Origin: Solibacillus sp. R5-41 | GTDB taxonomy: Bacteria; Bacillota; Bacilli; Bacillales_A; Planococcaceae | Assembly (NCBI RefSeq): GCF_002736105.1 | Contig: NZ_CP024123.1 | Coordinates: 3,402,001 to 3,466,000 of the forward strand | Reading direction: 5' to 3' | DNA length: 64,000 nt | Part shown: in pieces, positions 36,219-45,995 of the stretch | Numbering within the stretch: position 1 is the first letter of the stretch | Layout: the number at the start of each line of letters is the position of its first letter | Made by a program: the position numbers and the translations under genes | Notes under the pieces: generated by a model | Told to the model about the DNA's origin: nothing | Databases searched by the model: none | The model's input: the letters and a program-made list of their open reading frames with translations, nothing else

Positions 36219-37647
36219 AATTGATTTAATTACTTTAGAGCAGCTTTTCGAAAAAAGTGCAGATGTCCGTTTCCAAACGTATGAATTTCAATCAAGCAAC
36301 GTCATTTTAATTACATGTGAAGCGATGACGGATAAATATTTACTAAATGAAGTCATTGTTCCGCGGTTACAAGCCCTTTGTGATAATAAAGAATTGCCAC
36401 TTGATCCATTGAAGATTCCAAAACAATTGTACCTTCCAGACTTGCAGGAAGTTACAACGTTAAATGATGCTGTAACGAATGTATATGGTGGTTTTGTTTT
36501 AATTTATATTGAAGAACAAAAGCTTTTACTTTCTAGCAATATTGAAAGTAAACCTAATCGAAGTCCTGAAGAAACGAGTCTTGAAGTGCTTATTAAAGGG
36601 CCTCGCGACAATTTCATTGAGGATTTAGCTGTTAATATTGCATTAATTCGAAAAAGAGTACCGACAGAATCTTTAGCCGTTGAAAAATTGACAATTGGGG
36701 TACGGTCGAAAACTAAAGTTGCGATTTTATATTTTCAAGATATTGCGAACCTTGATACGTTAAAGGAATTAAAACAACAGCTTCTTGAGATTAATACCGA
36801 TGTTGTATTAAGTGGAGAATTACTAATGGAACGTTTAAATAAGTATTCTTATTTTATCCCAGTAAATGATACGACAGGTCGCCCTGATTTTGCTCTGCAG
36901 TCCCTCATTACCGGTCGATTTATTGTACTTGTGGACGGGGTTGCCTATGCAATCATTACGCCTACCAATTTATTAATGCTTTTAAAATCAGGTGAGGACA
37001 ATGATTATCCCATGATTATTAGTTCGATCGAGCGCTTATTAAGGCTCGGAAGTGTATTAGTAGCGCTACTTTTACCTGCGTTTTGGTTAGCTTTAACGAC
37101 CTTTCATCAAGAGCAGTTACCTTTTCAGCTGCTCGCTACGGTCGTTCAATCAAATACAGGACTCCCCCTTCCATCTAGTGTTGAAATGCTCATCATGCTA
37201 TTAATGTTCGAGCTTTTTCGAGAGGCGGGATTACGTTTACCAAGTATTCTCGGAGGGTCAATTAGTGTTGTAGGAGGCTTAATTATCGGGGATGCAGCAA
37301 TTCGAGCAGGGGTCACAAGTCCTGCGATGATTGTTGTTATCGCAATTTCTACAATTGCTACTTTTACATTAGTAAATCAATCTCTTGTCACGAGTATTGG
37401 CTTAATGCGCGTCACTCTTATATTAATTACAGCTTTATTAGGGTTGTTCGGCTTTTTCCTCTCCATATATATAGTGTTAATTTATTTATCGAATATCCGT
37501 GTTTATGGCGTGCCTTATCTTAACGTTGGTGCAGATTTAAGCTGGAAAAATATTTCTAAATCATTATTTCGTCTCCCCCCAGATGCCATTAAAGAACGTC
37601 CTGCCATGTTAAAACCACAGGACAAAACGAAAGAAGGTAAAAAATGA
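36211..37647 (+). CDS. GerAA-type spore germination receptor subunit
   Basis: 478 residues. A soluble N-terminal domain of ~240 residues (starting LITLEQLFEKSADV) is followed by the GerA membrane domain from about residue 240: PDFALQSLITGRFIVLVDGV, LLALLLPAFWLALTTFHQEQ-like region, EMLIMLLMFELFREAGLRLP and LGGSISVVGGLIIGDAAIRA. The A subunit oligomerises in the spore inner membrane and works with the B and C subunits. The ATG start lies inside the end of the B gene. Which nutrient is sensed cannot be told. Confidence 0.93.
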   Translation: MHKIDLITLEQLFEKSADVRFQTYEFQSSNVILITCEAMTDKYLLNEVIVPRLQALCDNKELPLDPLKIPKQLYLPDLQEVTTLNDAVTNVYGGFVLIYIEEQKLLLSSNIESKPNRSPEETSLEVLIKGPRDNFIEDLAVNIALIRKRVPTESLAVEKLTIGVRSKTKVAILYFQDIANLDTLKELKQQLLEINTDVVLSGELLMERLNKYSYFIPVNDTTGRPDFALQSLITGRFIVLVDGVAYAIITPTNLLMLLKSGEDNDYPMIISSIERLLRLGSVLVALLLPAFWLALTTFHQEQLPFQLLATVVQSNTGLPLPSSVEMLIMLLMFELFREAGLRLPSILGGSISVVGGLIIGDAAIRAGVTSPAMIVVIAISTIATFTLVNQSLVTSIGLMRVTLILITALLGLFGFFLSIYIVLIYLSNIRVYGVPYLNVGADLSWKNISKSLFRLPPDAIKERPAMLKPQDKTKEGKK

Positions 37648-38786
37648 AAAAGTATCTTTTTTTCTTACCTCTTTTACTTTTAGCTGGTTGTTGGGACACA
37701 AATCAACCTGAGCGCATGTATTATCTTCATGGGATAGCTTTCGATTTTGTAGATGGACAATATGAAATCTATGCTCAAATTATCGATTTTACAAATATCG
37801 CAAAATCCGAGCAGCCCTCAAACTCCGATGCAATTCAGATTGAGGTTGGAATCGCAAGAGGAAGAACGTTTAATGAAGCCTTTTTTAATTTATATAAAAC
37901 AATGGACGAGCGCTTATTTTTTGGTCATTTAACGTATGTCATTTTCTCGGAAAACGTCGCGAAAGAAAACAAAGTAAGAAATATCATTAACACTTTAATT
38001 AAATACCGAGAATTACGTTATAACGCCTGGGTATATGTAACAAAAACCCCGTTGGAAGAACTTATGTTGACGTCACCAATTCTTAATAAAGCCATTACCT
38101 TATCGAAGTTATCTGACCCTTTAAATTCATATAGTCAATCCTCACTAATCGAGCCGATGAACATTCGAGAAGTATTACTTTATTTAGATGAACCGAGTCA
38201 CGAAGCAATAATACCTTATGTAGAAGATTCGAAAAATTGGGTAACAAAAAAAGAAAGGGATACTGTTTATTCCGTTACAGGCGTTGGCATTATTTCGGAG
38301 AAGGAGGGCTTATTGGGCTTTCTTCTCGAGCAGGATGTCAAAGGGATGCAATTTATGACAAGCGATACTAGACGCAGTGAATTGACATTTCAAATGGAGG
38401 GATTCGGCGACCCTGCTGTAACAGTCGTTATTGAAAATGTAGATCCTAAAATTCGTGCCGTTATTTCAGAAAACCCGATTCAATTTGATATTGATGTCAA
38501 ATTAATTGTACAAATAACTGAAACGATCGACAAAGCGCAAACTAAAAAACTCATTGAAAAAATTGAAAAAACGGTAAAAGAAGAAATTAAAAGAACATAT
38601 GAAGAGGGTATCAAAATTCAAGCCGATGTTTATCGACTATCCGAAACCGTCTACCGAAATCATATACGTGAGTGGAAAAATATTGAGCAAGATGGAAAAG
38701 TCCCCTTAACGGAAAATTCCATACGAAACCTCAATGTGGAAGTTGTCCAAACAATTGGGAAAAGAACGCTTGAAATACCACGATAA
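37644..38786 (+). CDS. GerAC-type germination lipoprotein subunit
   Basis: 380 residues. The signal peptide MKKYLFFLPLLLLAGCWDTN ends in a lipobox LAGC; lipidated C16 begins the GCWD motif typical of GerAC proteins. Family blocks include SEQPSNSDAIQIEVGIARGR, DERLFFGHLTYVIFSE and the C-terminal KTVKEEIKRTYEEG. ATG overlaps the GerAA stop by 4 bp (ATGA), so translation is coupled. Last gene of the operon; a weak terminator follows. Confidence 0.93.
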   Translation: MKKYLFFLPLLLLAGCWDTNQPERMYYLHGIAFDFVDGQYEIYAQIIDFTNIAKSEQPSNSDAIQIEVGIARGRTFNEAFFNLYKTMDERLFFGHLTYVIFSENVAKENKVRNIINTLIKYRELRYNAWVYVTKTPLEELMLTSPILNKAITLSKLSDPLNSYSQSSLIEPMNIREVLLYLDEPSHEAIIPYVEDSKNWVTKKERDTVYSVTGVGIISEKEGLLGFLLEQDVKGMQFMTSDTRRSELTFQMEGFGDPAVTVVIENVDPKIRAVISENPIQFDIDVKLIVQITETIDKAQTKKLIEKIEKTVKEEIKRTYEEGIKIQADVYRLSETVYRNHIREWKNIEQDGKVPLTENSIRNLNVEVVQTIGKRTLEIPR

Positions 38787-38820
38787 AAAGAGACCAACTT
38801 AAGTTAGATGGCCTCTTTTT
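38787..38820. terminator. Terminator between the germination operon and ypcP
   Basis: AAAAGAG-A-CC pairs with GG-C-CTCTTTT with one mismatch around a 14-nt loop, between converging genes. Confidence 0.55.
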
Positions 38821-38822
38821 CC

Positions 38823-39698
38823 TCAATATAATGAACGTGCATGTTTCGCGATAAGACGAAATCCTTCTTGCTCAAGTAAATCAAATGTTGAAGGTGAATA
38901 ATTTTCTAACCGTAATGCTTCTAAATCCACAGAAATTGGCGCACCACAATTGATGGTTGCTAATTTATGGGATAAACGAAGCATTTCTTCATTTTCGCTA
39001 ATTTTACTTCTTTGACCTGGCTTTAATGTTGGTAGTGCTGCTAAAACTTCATCAATAGAACCATGATTTTGAATGAGCTGCAATGCGGTTTTAGGGCCAA
39101 TCCCTTTTACCCCTGGATAGCCGTCACTCGCATCTCCCATAAAAGCCTTCACCTCGGCAAATTGCTTTGGCACAATCCCATATTCATCGACAAATCGGGC
39201 TTCTGTATACACATCATATTCAGAATAACCCTTTTTCGTAAAGGCAATCGTTGTTGTCGGGTTTAATAACTGCAATAAATCTTTATCACCACTAACAACA
39301 GTAATTTGGGCATCATCTTTCCATTTTCCAATCATCGAGCCTATTAAATCATCCGCTTCAAGTCCTTTAACACCAAAGTTTTGCCAGCCAATCATTTGTG
39401 AAACATCTTTAGCCATATCAAATTGTGGTAGCATTTCTTCTGGTGGTGCAGGTCGGTTCGCTTTATACCCGTCAAATAACTCATTGCGGAATGTATGAGC
39501 ACCCATATCCCAACAAACAGCTAAATGCGTAGGTTTCATAATATTTTGTGCCGTTAACACATGGCGGGCAAATCCTTGCACTCCATTAGAAGGTGTACCA
39601 TCTTCCAATCTTATAAACTGGTTCATTGCAGCTGAAGCAAAATATGAACGGAATAACAGTGCCATCCCATCAACAATTAATAAATGTGGTTTTGTCAT
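38823..39698 (-). CDS. ypcP: 5'-3' exonuclease (FEN-like), YpcP
   Basis: 291 residues, related to the 5' nuclease domain of DNA polymerase I. Metal ligands are in HLLIVDGMALLFRSYF, WDMGAHTFRNELFDGYKANR, LEADDLIG and VVSGDKDLLQLL, then MGDASDGYPGVKGIGPKTA (helix-hairpin-helix). It removes flaps and RNA primers; B. subtilis YpcP overlaps in function with PolA. Monocistronic here. All acidic residues I could check by eye are present. Confidence 0.92.
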   Translation of the reverse strand: MTKPHLLIVDGMALLFRSYFASAAMNQFIRLEDGTPSNGVQGFARHVLTAQNIMKPTHLAVCWDMGAHTFRNELFDGYKANRPAPPEEMLPQFDMAKDVSQMIGWQNFGVKGLEADDLIGSMIGKWKDDAQITVVSGDKDLLQLLNPTTTIAFTKKGYSEYDVYTEARFVDEYGIVPKQFAEVKAFMGDASDGYPGVKGIGPKTALQLIQNHGSIDEVLAALPTLKPGQRSKISENEEMLRLSHKLATINCGAPISVDLEALRLENYSPSTFDLLEQEGFRLIAKHARSLY

Positions 39699-39822
39699 AA
39701 ATAAACGTCCTCTCTCTATTACAAAACACTATTATATCAAAAGATAACTTTGATAAGGTGATTGAAGCTCATATATACCCCACACTTGCTAGACTCCATT
39801 GATTGGACATCCTATTTAATAA

Positions 39823-41301
39823 CTAAGGTAATAAATACGTAGCAATTTTATTAATATCTTTACTAAAAATACGATCCGTAATCATGCTTGGTGCAAGAGC
39901 TCGTAGCTCCTGCCATTTTTCATGAAGCTTCGGTGACATTTTTTCTGCACCACGATATTCGACTGCTTGAGCCGCACAAAATGCTTCAATTGCTAATACG
40001 TGGCGGACATTTGCAATAATCATTCGTGCATGACGTGCCCCCGTCGTCCCCATACTAACATGGTCTTCTTGATTCGCAGAGGATGGAATCGAGTCCACAG
40101 AAGCAGGGTGTGCTAATGTTTTATTTTCCGACACTAAGCTTGCTGCACTATACTGTAAAATCATTGCCCCTGACTCTAACCCTGGCTGAGCACTTAAAAA
40201 TGCTGGTAATCCTTCACTTAAAGATGGATTGACTAAACGTTCGATGCGACGTTCTGATACATTCGCAAGTTCTGCCATACCAATTTTCAAAAAATCCATC
40301 GCGAAGGCAATTGGCTGCCCATGGAAGTTTCCACCTGAAATAACTACTTCTCCCTCGTCAAAAATGAGCGGATTATCAGTAGCCGCATTCATTTCAAGCT
40401 CCAACTTTTCCTTTACGTAATTCAATACTTGCCAGCTTGCTCCATGAATTTGTGGAATACAGCGCAGTGAATATGGATCTTGCACACGTTTTTCCCCTTG
40501 GTGCGTAATTAGCTGACTACCTTCTAGCCATTCTCGCATACGTTGTGCAACGTCCATTTGCTCCTGCATCCCTCTTGCTTCATGCACAGCTGGATGGAAT
40601 GCGTCGATAATGCCGTATAAAGATTCCATCGTCATCGCGGAAATCCATTCACTCGCATACGCTAATTTTTCCGCTTCAATATAATTCACGACACCTTGTG
40701 CAGTCATCGCCTGTGTGCCATTAATTAAAGCAAGCCCTTCTTTTGCTTGTAGCTTAATTTGTGGTAAATGATGCTCGTTAAACACTTCATCTGAAGGACG
40801 GCACTCACCATCAACCCAAACTTCCCCTTCACCAATTATCGCTAGCACTAAATGCGATAAAGGCGCTAAATCTCCAGATGCCCCAAGTGAACCTTGCTGT
40901 GGGATGATTGGATGGACTTTTTCATTAATCATCCACACTAAACGTTCTAGCACTTCTAAACGAATACCTGATAACCCTTTTAATAAGGCATTTAAACGTA
41001 GCACCATCATTGCTCTTGAAACAATTTCAGGAAATGGATCGCCAAAACCACAAGCATGTGAGCGGATTAAGTTTAATTGCAAAGTACCTACTTCATGTTC
41101 TGCTATTTTAACATCACTAAATTTTCCAAACCCGGTATTAATGCCGTAAACTGTTTTTTCTTGCTCCACAATTCGTTCAACGGCTTGCCGGCTTTTTTTA
41201 ACCTTATCAATCGCGTCTTGTCCGATTTCAACTTTTTCATGCTTGTATAAAATTTGTTCTAGTTGTCCCATCGATAATCTTTCACCGTTTAATTGAATCA
41301 T
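39823..41301 (-). CDS. hutH: Histidine ammonia-lyase
   Basis: 492 residues. The MIO cofactor triad A141-S142-G143 lies in [14 protein letters not shown], with Y52 in [11 protein letters not shown] and the later blocks SGGNFHGQP and [12 protein letters not shown], all standard for HutH. It converts histidine to urocanate and ammonia. No hutU, hutI, hutG, hutP or permease gene is nearby, so the rest of the pathway must be elsewhere or absent. I saw no HutP site or clear cre box in 41302-41591, which is otherwise AT-rich and holds only the next terminator. Confidence 0.95.
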   Translation of the reverse strand: MIQLNGERLSMGQLEQILYKHEKVEIGQDAIDKVKKSRQAVERIVEQEKTVYGINTGFGKFSDVKIAEHEVGTLQLNLIRSHACGFGDPFPEIVSRAMMVLRLNALLKGLSGIRLEVLERLVWMINEKVHPIIPQQGSLGASGDLAPLSHLVLAIIGEGEVWVDGECRPSDEVFNEHHLPQIKLQAKEGLALINGTQAMTAQGVVNYIEAEKLAYASEWISAMTMESLYGIIDAFHPAVHEARGMQEQMDVAQRMREWLEGSQLITHQGEKRVQDPYSLRCIPQIHGASWQVLNYVKEKLELEMNAATDNPLIFDEGEVVISGGNFHGQPIAFAMDFLKIGMAELANVSERRIERLVNPSLSEGLPAFLSAQPGLESGAMILQYSAASLVSENKTLAHPASVDSIPSSANQEDHVSMGTTGARHARMIIANVRHVLAIEAFCAAQAVEYRGAEKMSPKLHEKWQELRALAPSMITDRIFSKDINKIATYLLP

Positions 41302-41549
41302 TTATTCCGTCCCCTTTTATTCCCGTATTATGTTAATGAACTTGATTAATTTCATTATTGTACAAATAGTTACACTTTTCTAGTCTTTTATTCGTTTTTC
41401 CCGATAAATATAGAATATTTTCTCGTAAACTCGATTTTATTAGGCTTTACAACACATTTCTATATACTCCATCTAATTCATTAACCTGTTAATAGTTTAG
41501 TAATTCAGTATTTTAGCATAATGAAGTGTTGAAATTAATGAATAATAAA

Positions 41550-41580
41550 AGGACATTCAGATACTTGTCTAAATGTCCTC
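41550..41580. terminator. Terminator of the UbiB-family/OsmC transcript
   Basis: AGGACATT / AATGTCCT with a 14-nt partly paired loop and AAAA on the far side that gives a T-run on the - strand. Confidence 0.65.
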
Positions 41581-41591
41581 TTCCATTCAAT

Positions 41592-43589
41592 TCATTTCAT
41601 TCGCTTCATATCTCTTATTGCTTGTATGGATAGACGCACTAATAAGATTGCGCATATAAATAAACCTAAATGAGCTACAGTATTTAAATAGATAGCATAG
41701 ACCGAATGCATGAATTGCGAAATGGCCAATAATGCAACAGAGATGATGCCAAAGGTGATGCCGACTAATAATAGTACGAAGCGCGAAAATAATTGGCTAA
41801 TGAATAATGAATTTGCCTTATCAGAAAAAATATCGTGATGCAAAATAATTTTACCACTTTCAACCTTCTTCACGAGCTGGTCAATTCGCCTTGGGATTTT
41901 ACTGATATTTGGTAAAATGAGTGCTAATTCTTCTTCTATAAGCGCCTTTGTAGCACGAGGCTCCGTAAAAGGTTTTGAAAAACTTGTTTTCAAATAATCA
42001 TTTGAAAATTCCTTCGCTTCTGTAAAAATTTCGAAGTTTGGATCAATCGTTGATAATGTACCATCGAGCGTCACAATCGCGCGCAATGCAACATTAACCG
42101 CGGGATAAAAGTGCAGCCCAAATTCACGGACAACCGAAAAAATAGAATAAATTAAAACATCTGTGGGAATTTGTGATACATAATTAATTTTCAATAAAAT
42201 TTGACTAATCGCCTGCTCCATTTCAATACGATTAATATCTTCTGTATTTTCAACGAGTAACCTTACACCATCTACAACTAGTGGTGCGTCATTTTGATAG
42301 ATACCGACTAAGAAGTATTTCAACCCTTCTTGCTGTGGATCTGCAAGGCGCCCAACTGCCCCAAAATCAAGCATCGTTAACTTTCCTGTATGCTGCTCAA
42401 TATAAATATTTCCTGGATGTGGATCCGCATGAAAAATACCTGAAACGAGTGCCTGCTCTAAAAATGAAAATAATAATGATTGCGCAAATTGGCGTCGATC
42501 AATATGCTGTTCTTCATAAATATGTTGCGCAATAGCTACGGACTTCCCTGTAACATATTCCATGACAAGAATGTTTGTATTACTATAACGTTGATACACT
42601 TTAGGAATTTTTACATCGTTTTTCCCACTTTGAATAATCGTCGTCATTTGTTCCATGTTCCGCGCTTCAATCGTAAAATCGATTTCCTCACCTAAAGCAA
42701 CGCTAAAACCCTTTGCTAACTCTAAAAAACCTAAGCTTTCCGCCCATTGTGATTTACTTGAAATCCAACTGGCAAATTCCATTAAAATGCCTAAATCTTC
42801 ATTCATAATATTTTTTACATCAGGACGCAATAATTTCACAGCAACGGGTTCGTTTGTATCACGTAATATCGCTTTATGCACTTGGCCAATTGATGCGGAT
42901 GCTAATGGTTCTTCACTAAAGTAAGAAAAGATTTGATTGACGTCGCCTTTTAGATTTTTCTTTAAAATCTCGTCTACTTGCTCCTTCGAAAGTGGACGCA
43001 CATGCTGTTGCAATTTTTCTAGTTCCTCAATGAACACTGGAGATAGCAGCTCTTTTCGTGTTGAAAGAACTTGACCAAACTTGACGAAGATCCCCCCACA
43101 TTGCTCAAGCGTATCGCGCAAAGCAATCGCTAATTCTCGTTCATCTTCACGCGAACGGGCATATTTCACCGTGCGCGTCACGCCGTTTTTCATAGCAATT
43201 CGTAAAACTTCACTTAAACGTTTTTGACGACGCCAATATATGAGCACTGTTTTCAGACTAGAGCGTCGTCCAACTGGTATGCCATTTTCATTAATTTCAA
43301 TCTGATCAAACAGTTCAAAAAACAAATACAGCAACATCGAAATAAGCAGCATACCGCCAAACCATAGAAGCGTTACAACATTCATTAAATTTGAAACAAT
43401 TCCTTCTTCAAAATAACTTGTCCCGCGGATATATGTATACCAAAAGACAAAGCTCGTAAAAATCACACTGATTATGACTGAAAAAGCGCGCTTACCTAAG
43501 GTCACTTGAGAGCCAATTAAACGTCCACTAATAAAAAATACGAGTATTGAAGCAACAACTAATTGTAAAATAATTGTTAGAGCATGCAT
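41592..43589 (-). CDS. UbiB/ABC1/AarF family atypical kinase, membrane protein
   Basis: 665 residues. Two N-terminal (LVVASILVFFISGRLIG and neighbours) and two C-terminal transmembrane segments flank the ABC1 kinase-like domain. Family motifs are present: the KxGQ motif in GIFVKFGQVLSTRKELL, the A-rich loop in EPLASASIGQVHKA, AVKLLRPDV with the ATP lysine, FHADPHPGNIYIE and LTMLDFGAVGRL. UbiB proteins act in isoprenoid quinone biosynthesis or lipid transport; in menaquinone-only Bacillales the role is unclear. Separated by 12 bp from the OsmC gene upstream, so probably cotranscribed. Confidence 0.88.
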   Translation of the reverse strand: MHALTIILQLVVASILVFFISGRLIGSQVTLGKRAFSVIISVIFTSFVFWYTYIRGTSYFEEGIVSNLMNVVTLLWFGGMLLISMLLYLFFELFDQIEINENGIPVGRRSSLKTVLIYWRRQKRLSEVLRIAMKNGVTRTVKYARSREDERELAIALRDTLEQCGGIFVKFGQVLSTRKELLSPVFIEELEKLQQHVRPLSKEQVDEILKKNLKGDVNQIFSYFSEEPLASASIGQVHKAILRDTNEPVAVKLLRPDVKNIMNEDLGILMEFASWISSKSQWAESLGFLELAKGFSVALGEEIDFTIEARNMEQMTTIIQSGKNDVKIPKVYQRYSNTNILVMEYVTGKSVAIAQHIYEEQHIDRRQFAQSLLFSFLEQALVSGIFHADPHPGNIYIEQHTGKLTMLDFGAVGRLADPQQEGLKYFLVGIYQNDAPLVVDGVRLLVENTEDINRIEMEQAISQILLKINYVSQIPTDVLIYSIFSVVREFGLHFYPAVNVALRAIVTLDGTLSTIDPNFEIFTEAKEFSNDYLKTSFSKPFTEPRATKALIEEELALILPNISKIPRRIDQLVKKVESGKIILHHDIFSDKANSLFISQLFSRFVLLLVGITFGIISVALLAISQFMHSVYAIYLNTVAHLGLFICAILLVRLSIQAIRDMKRMK

Positions 43590-43601
43590 CCATTCGGCCT
43601 C

Positions 43602-44036
43602 CTATTTCATTACTACGTGTACTTCAATCTTCACATTTCCCCTTAATGCCTTGCTAATCATACAAACCTCCTCTGCTTTATATGCATAGCGTTCTGCCAT
43701 ACCTCGCTTCTTTTCGTCCTTCTCTGACATGTTCAACTCAATATAATGATGGATTTCTCGATAGGTAAAAACGCCATTCGTTACTTCAACGATTCCATCA
43801 GACTTCAATGTAGGTATTGCATCAATTTGACTGCGCTCTAACATAGCAGCGAGCGTAATGATATAACAAGTTGCAGCAGCACCTAATAACATTTCATCTG
43901 GATTCGTGCCAATACCTGGACCATCCATCTCAGGAGGAATTGATATTTGCGTTTGTAAACGCTGTGCTTTTAAATTACCAACTTCATTGCGCCCCCCTGG
44001 CCAATCAATTGTTAAACTAAATGTATGTAATGTCAT
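43602..44036 (-). CDS. OsmC/Ohr family peroxiredoxin-like protein
   Basis: 144 residues with the OsmC fold. Two conserved cysteines are C57 (GAAATCYIITLAAML) and C125 (KAEEVCMISKAL), the pair that reduces organic hydroperoxides in this family. The NPDEMLLGA motif is intact. The subfamily (YhfA/SACOL1771-like rather than classical Ohr) is judged from the SIPPEMDGPGIGTNPDEML region. First gene of a two-gene unit with the UbiB-family gene. Confidence 0.85.
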   Translation of the reverse strand: MTLHTFSLTIDWPGGRNEVGNLKAQRLQTQISIPPEMDGPGIGTNPDEMLLGAAATCYIITLAAMLERSQIDAIPTLKSDGIVEVTNGVFTYREIHHYIELNMSEKDEKKRGMAERYAYKAEEVCMISKALRGNVKIEVHVVMK

Positions 44037-44065
44037 TTTTATCCGTCCTTTGACTTTTCTTTTAC

Positions 44066-44545
44066 TATATAAATTGAACTAAAGAATCCATCTTTTAAAA
44101 ATTCATCGAAAAAGGGAGGAGTTGATTTCCATTCCAGTCCCGACGCTTTCCGCGGGCACGGCTCCAACTAACTTGTTTCGAGATGCATCTCGAAACAAGT
44201 GGATTTTCCGCTCGTGCTGTTCCCGCAGGAGTCGTCTCCCTTTCATTCCAATAAACTCCTTCTATTCAAGTTTCTACCAACACAATCCCTGATCATTTTC
44301 TTCCTAATATAAAGTTAGTTTCATATGTTCGAATCAAGTATTGCACTATTAGTTCAACACTAAAATGTGCCGCCTCCCACGGTAGCGGCGCAATAAATCC
44401 AGAAAGATTCAGAAGCATAACTTTATAAAGGATGGCCTTGCCCAAAGCACAAAGATGAGTCGTACAGATTTGTGTAACAAAACTGTGTGACTCATGTGCT
44501 TAGCCAGCCATACAAGCACGCAATTTATTAAAATCCAGAATAGAA
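44066..44545 (+). repeat. Long palindromic intergenic repeat, copy 2 (full form)
   Basis: The 557-bp gap 44037-44593 is filled by this element. It starts TATATAAATTGAACTAAAG, contains the Bacillales-type block GACGCTTTCCGCGGGCACGG, a 30-bp perfect palindrome at 44171-44200 (15-bp arm ACTTGTTTCGAGATG), and CTCGTGCTGTTCCCGCAGG. The second half has a hairpin GTGCCGC...GCGGCGC and a long stem GATGAGTC...GACTCATGTGCTTAGCC. A deleted inverse copy is at 12995-13212 and a left-end fragment at 18800-18850. No ORF with a ribosome site was seen. Confidence 0.75.
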
Positions 44546-44593
44546 AACTTATTCAAAGAAGCAGCTAGAACACCTCGCTCCAACTGCCACTGA

Positions 44594-45808
44594 TTACCAA
44601 CTATTTTCTTTATACTTTTTATAGTAATTTATTTGGCGCATGAATAAATAAAATTTACGTTTGAAAGACTTGTCTTGCTTATAAAATAACGGATTCACCA
44701 TTTTTCGTTCACGAATGAGTCGTTGAATATCCGCTTGAACTTTTGAATCAGCAACAAATTTCCTTAAGACAATTTTCGGAACGACTGAGAATAATAAATC
44801 TCCCTTTAAATAGGTGCATGGCTTCGGCTCATTAAAAATTAAATCATCGACAAAATAGCGCGCCATATTGTGCCCCATTGCCGTCACATAATAGCTTGAG
44901 CGACCTTGACGAATATTCACTTCAAACACTTTAAACTTGCCATCTCGCTCATCATATTTTAAATCGAAGTTAGCAAAACCTCGATAATCAACTGCTTCTA
45001 AAAAGCCACGTAGCTTTGTCATCACTTCTTCATTATAGCGGGATAGGACTGCTGTATAGTTTCCGATTGCAGTTTTAGTATGTTCCTGTAATGCCACTTG
45101 TGCAAATGTTACGAGCTGAGTTTCACCTTTTGAACTTACATAAATAACGGAATCCCACATCGCCGTGTCCTCACCAGGAATGAAATCTTGAATAATGAGC
45201 TCTTCCTGATATCCACTTGCCTTCACCATATCAATTACTTTTTGTACTTCCTCGCTACTGTCTACTTTAAATACTTTAGCTTGTCCTTCAAAAGGATGGC
45301 GGCTATATTCAATCCCATTACTCGGCTTAATAATGACTGGATACATCATCTCACCAGTAAAATCGTCATCCACGCGACAATCATAAAAATAAGTCGTCGG
45401 GATATCTATGCCATGCTGCTCACAAAGCTTATAAAAATTCGATTTAATTTGTAAATGCTCCATTAGCTCTACATCAATATTGTTAAACGCAAAATAATCT
45501 TTTAAAATGGTGCGATTTTCAATAATTAAACGGACATATAAATCATTTGTCCCAATCAATATAAGCTTGTCTGCTTCACCTTCATATTTTTTAGCAACAC
45601 TTATTAAAATTTTCGCAAATTGTGCTGGATCACCTAATTTTTTATCGTATTCAATCGCACGTGGGATTGTACTTAAATTCGTAAAAGGCAGTACACCCTT
45701 CCCTACTAAAATTGGACGGATATTATATTCTTCATGAAATGAAATGGCCATATTGTAAGCATTAATATCTGTACCTACAATAATGGGCAAAAATGGTTGT
45801 TTGCTCAT
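44594..45808 (-). CDS. ATP-grasp ligase resembling D-aspartate ligase (peptidoglycan cross-bridge)
   Basis: 404 residues. The N-terminus (FLPIIVGTDINAYNMAISFH) closely resembles that of the Enterococcus faecium D-aspartate ligase AslFm, and the ATP-grasp core follows: YPVIIKPSNGIEYSRHPFEG, LIIQDFIPGEDTAMWDSVIY and the metal-binding VFEVNIRQGRSSYY. AslFm adds D-Asp to the lysine side chain of the peptidoglycan stem. Relatives of the inferred host have L-Lys-D-Asp or L-Lys-D-Glu cross-bridges, so this gene may set the bridge residue. There is no signal peptide, consistent with action on cytoplasmic precursors. No racemase gene is nearby. Substrate choice is inferred. Confidence 0.72.
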   Translation of the reverse strand: MSKQPFLPIIVGTDINAYNMAISFHEEYNIRPILVGKGVLPFTNLSTIPRAIEYDKKLGDPAQFAKILISVAKKYEGEADKLILIGTNDLYVRLIIENRTILKDYFAFNNIDVELMEHLQIKSNFYKLCEQHGIDIPTTYFYDCRVDDDFTGEMMYPVIIKPSNGIEYSRHPFEGQAKVFKVDSSEEVQKVIDMVKASGYQEELIIQDFIPGEDTAMWDSVIYVSSKGETQLVTFAQVALQEHTKTAIGNYTAVLSRYNEEVMTKLRGFLEAVDYRGFANFDLKYDERDGKFKVFEVNIRQGRSSYYVTAMGHNMARYFVDDLIFNEPKPCTYLKGDLLFSVVPKIVLRKFVADSKVQADIQRLIRERKMVNPLFYKQDKSFKRKFYLFMRQINYYKKYKENSW

Positions 45809-45840
45809 AAAACTCTTCCTCTCGATAAGTACAATTAAAA

Positions 45841-45875
45841 TCTGGATACAATCACGCTAAGTAGTAATTGATACC
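45841..45875 (-). repeat. Dispersed hairpin repeat, degenerate copy E
   Basis: TCTGGATACAATCACGC followed by TAATTGATA lines up with TCTGGACGCAATTACGC...TAATTGATT in copy C at about 70% identity; no hairpin remains. Located between the ligase gene and the DUF4003 gene. Confidence 0.45.
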
Positions 45876-45995
45876 ACTAACATATCATACAATAATCTTT
45901 CGAATTAATCTTTAATTTACAAATATGTCCGTATAAAAATTAGGTTTATGAAACTTCCTCATGTTAAGAACGTACTTATTAGAGAGGTGATTAAA

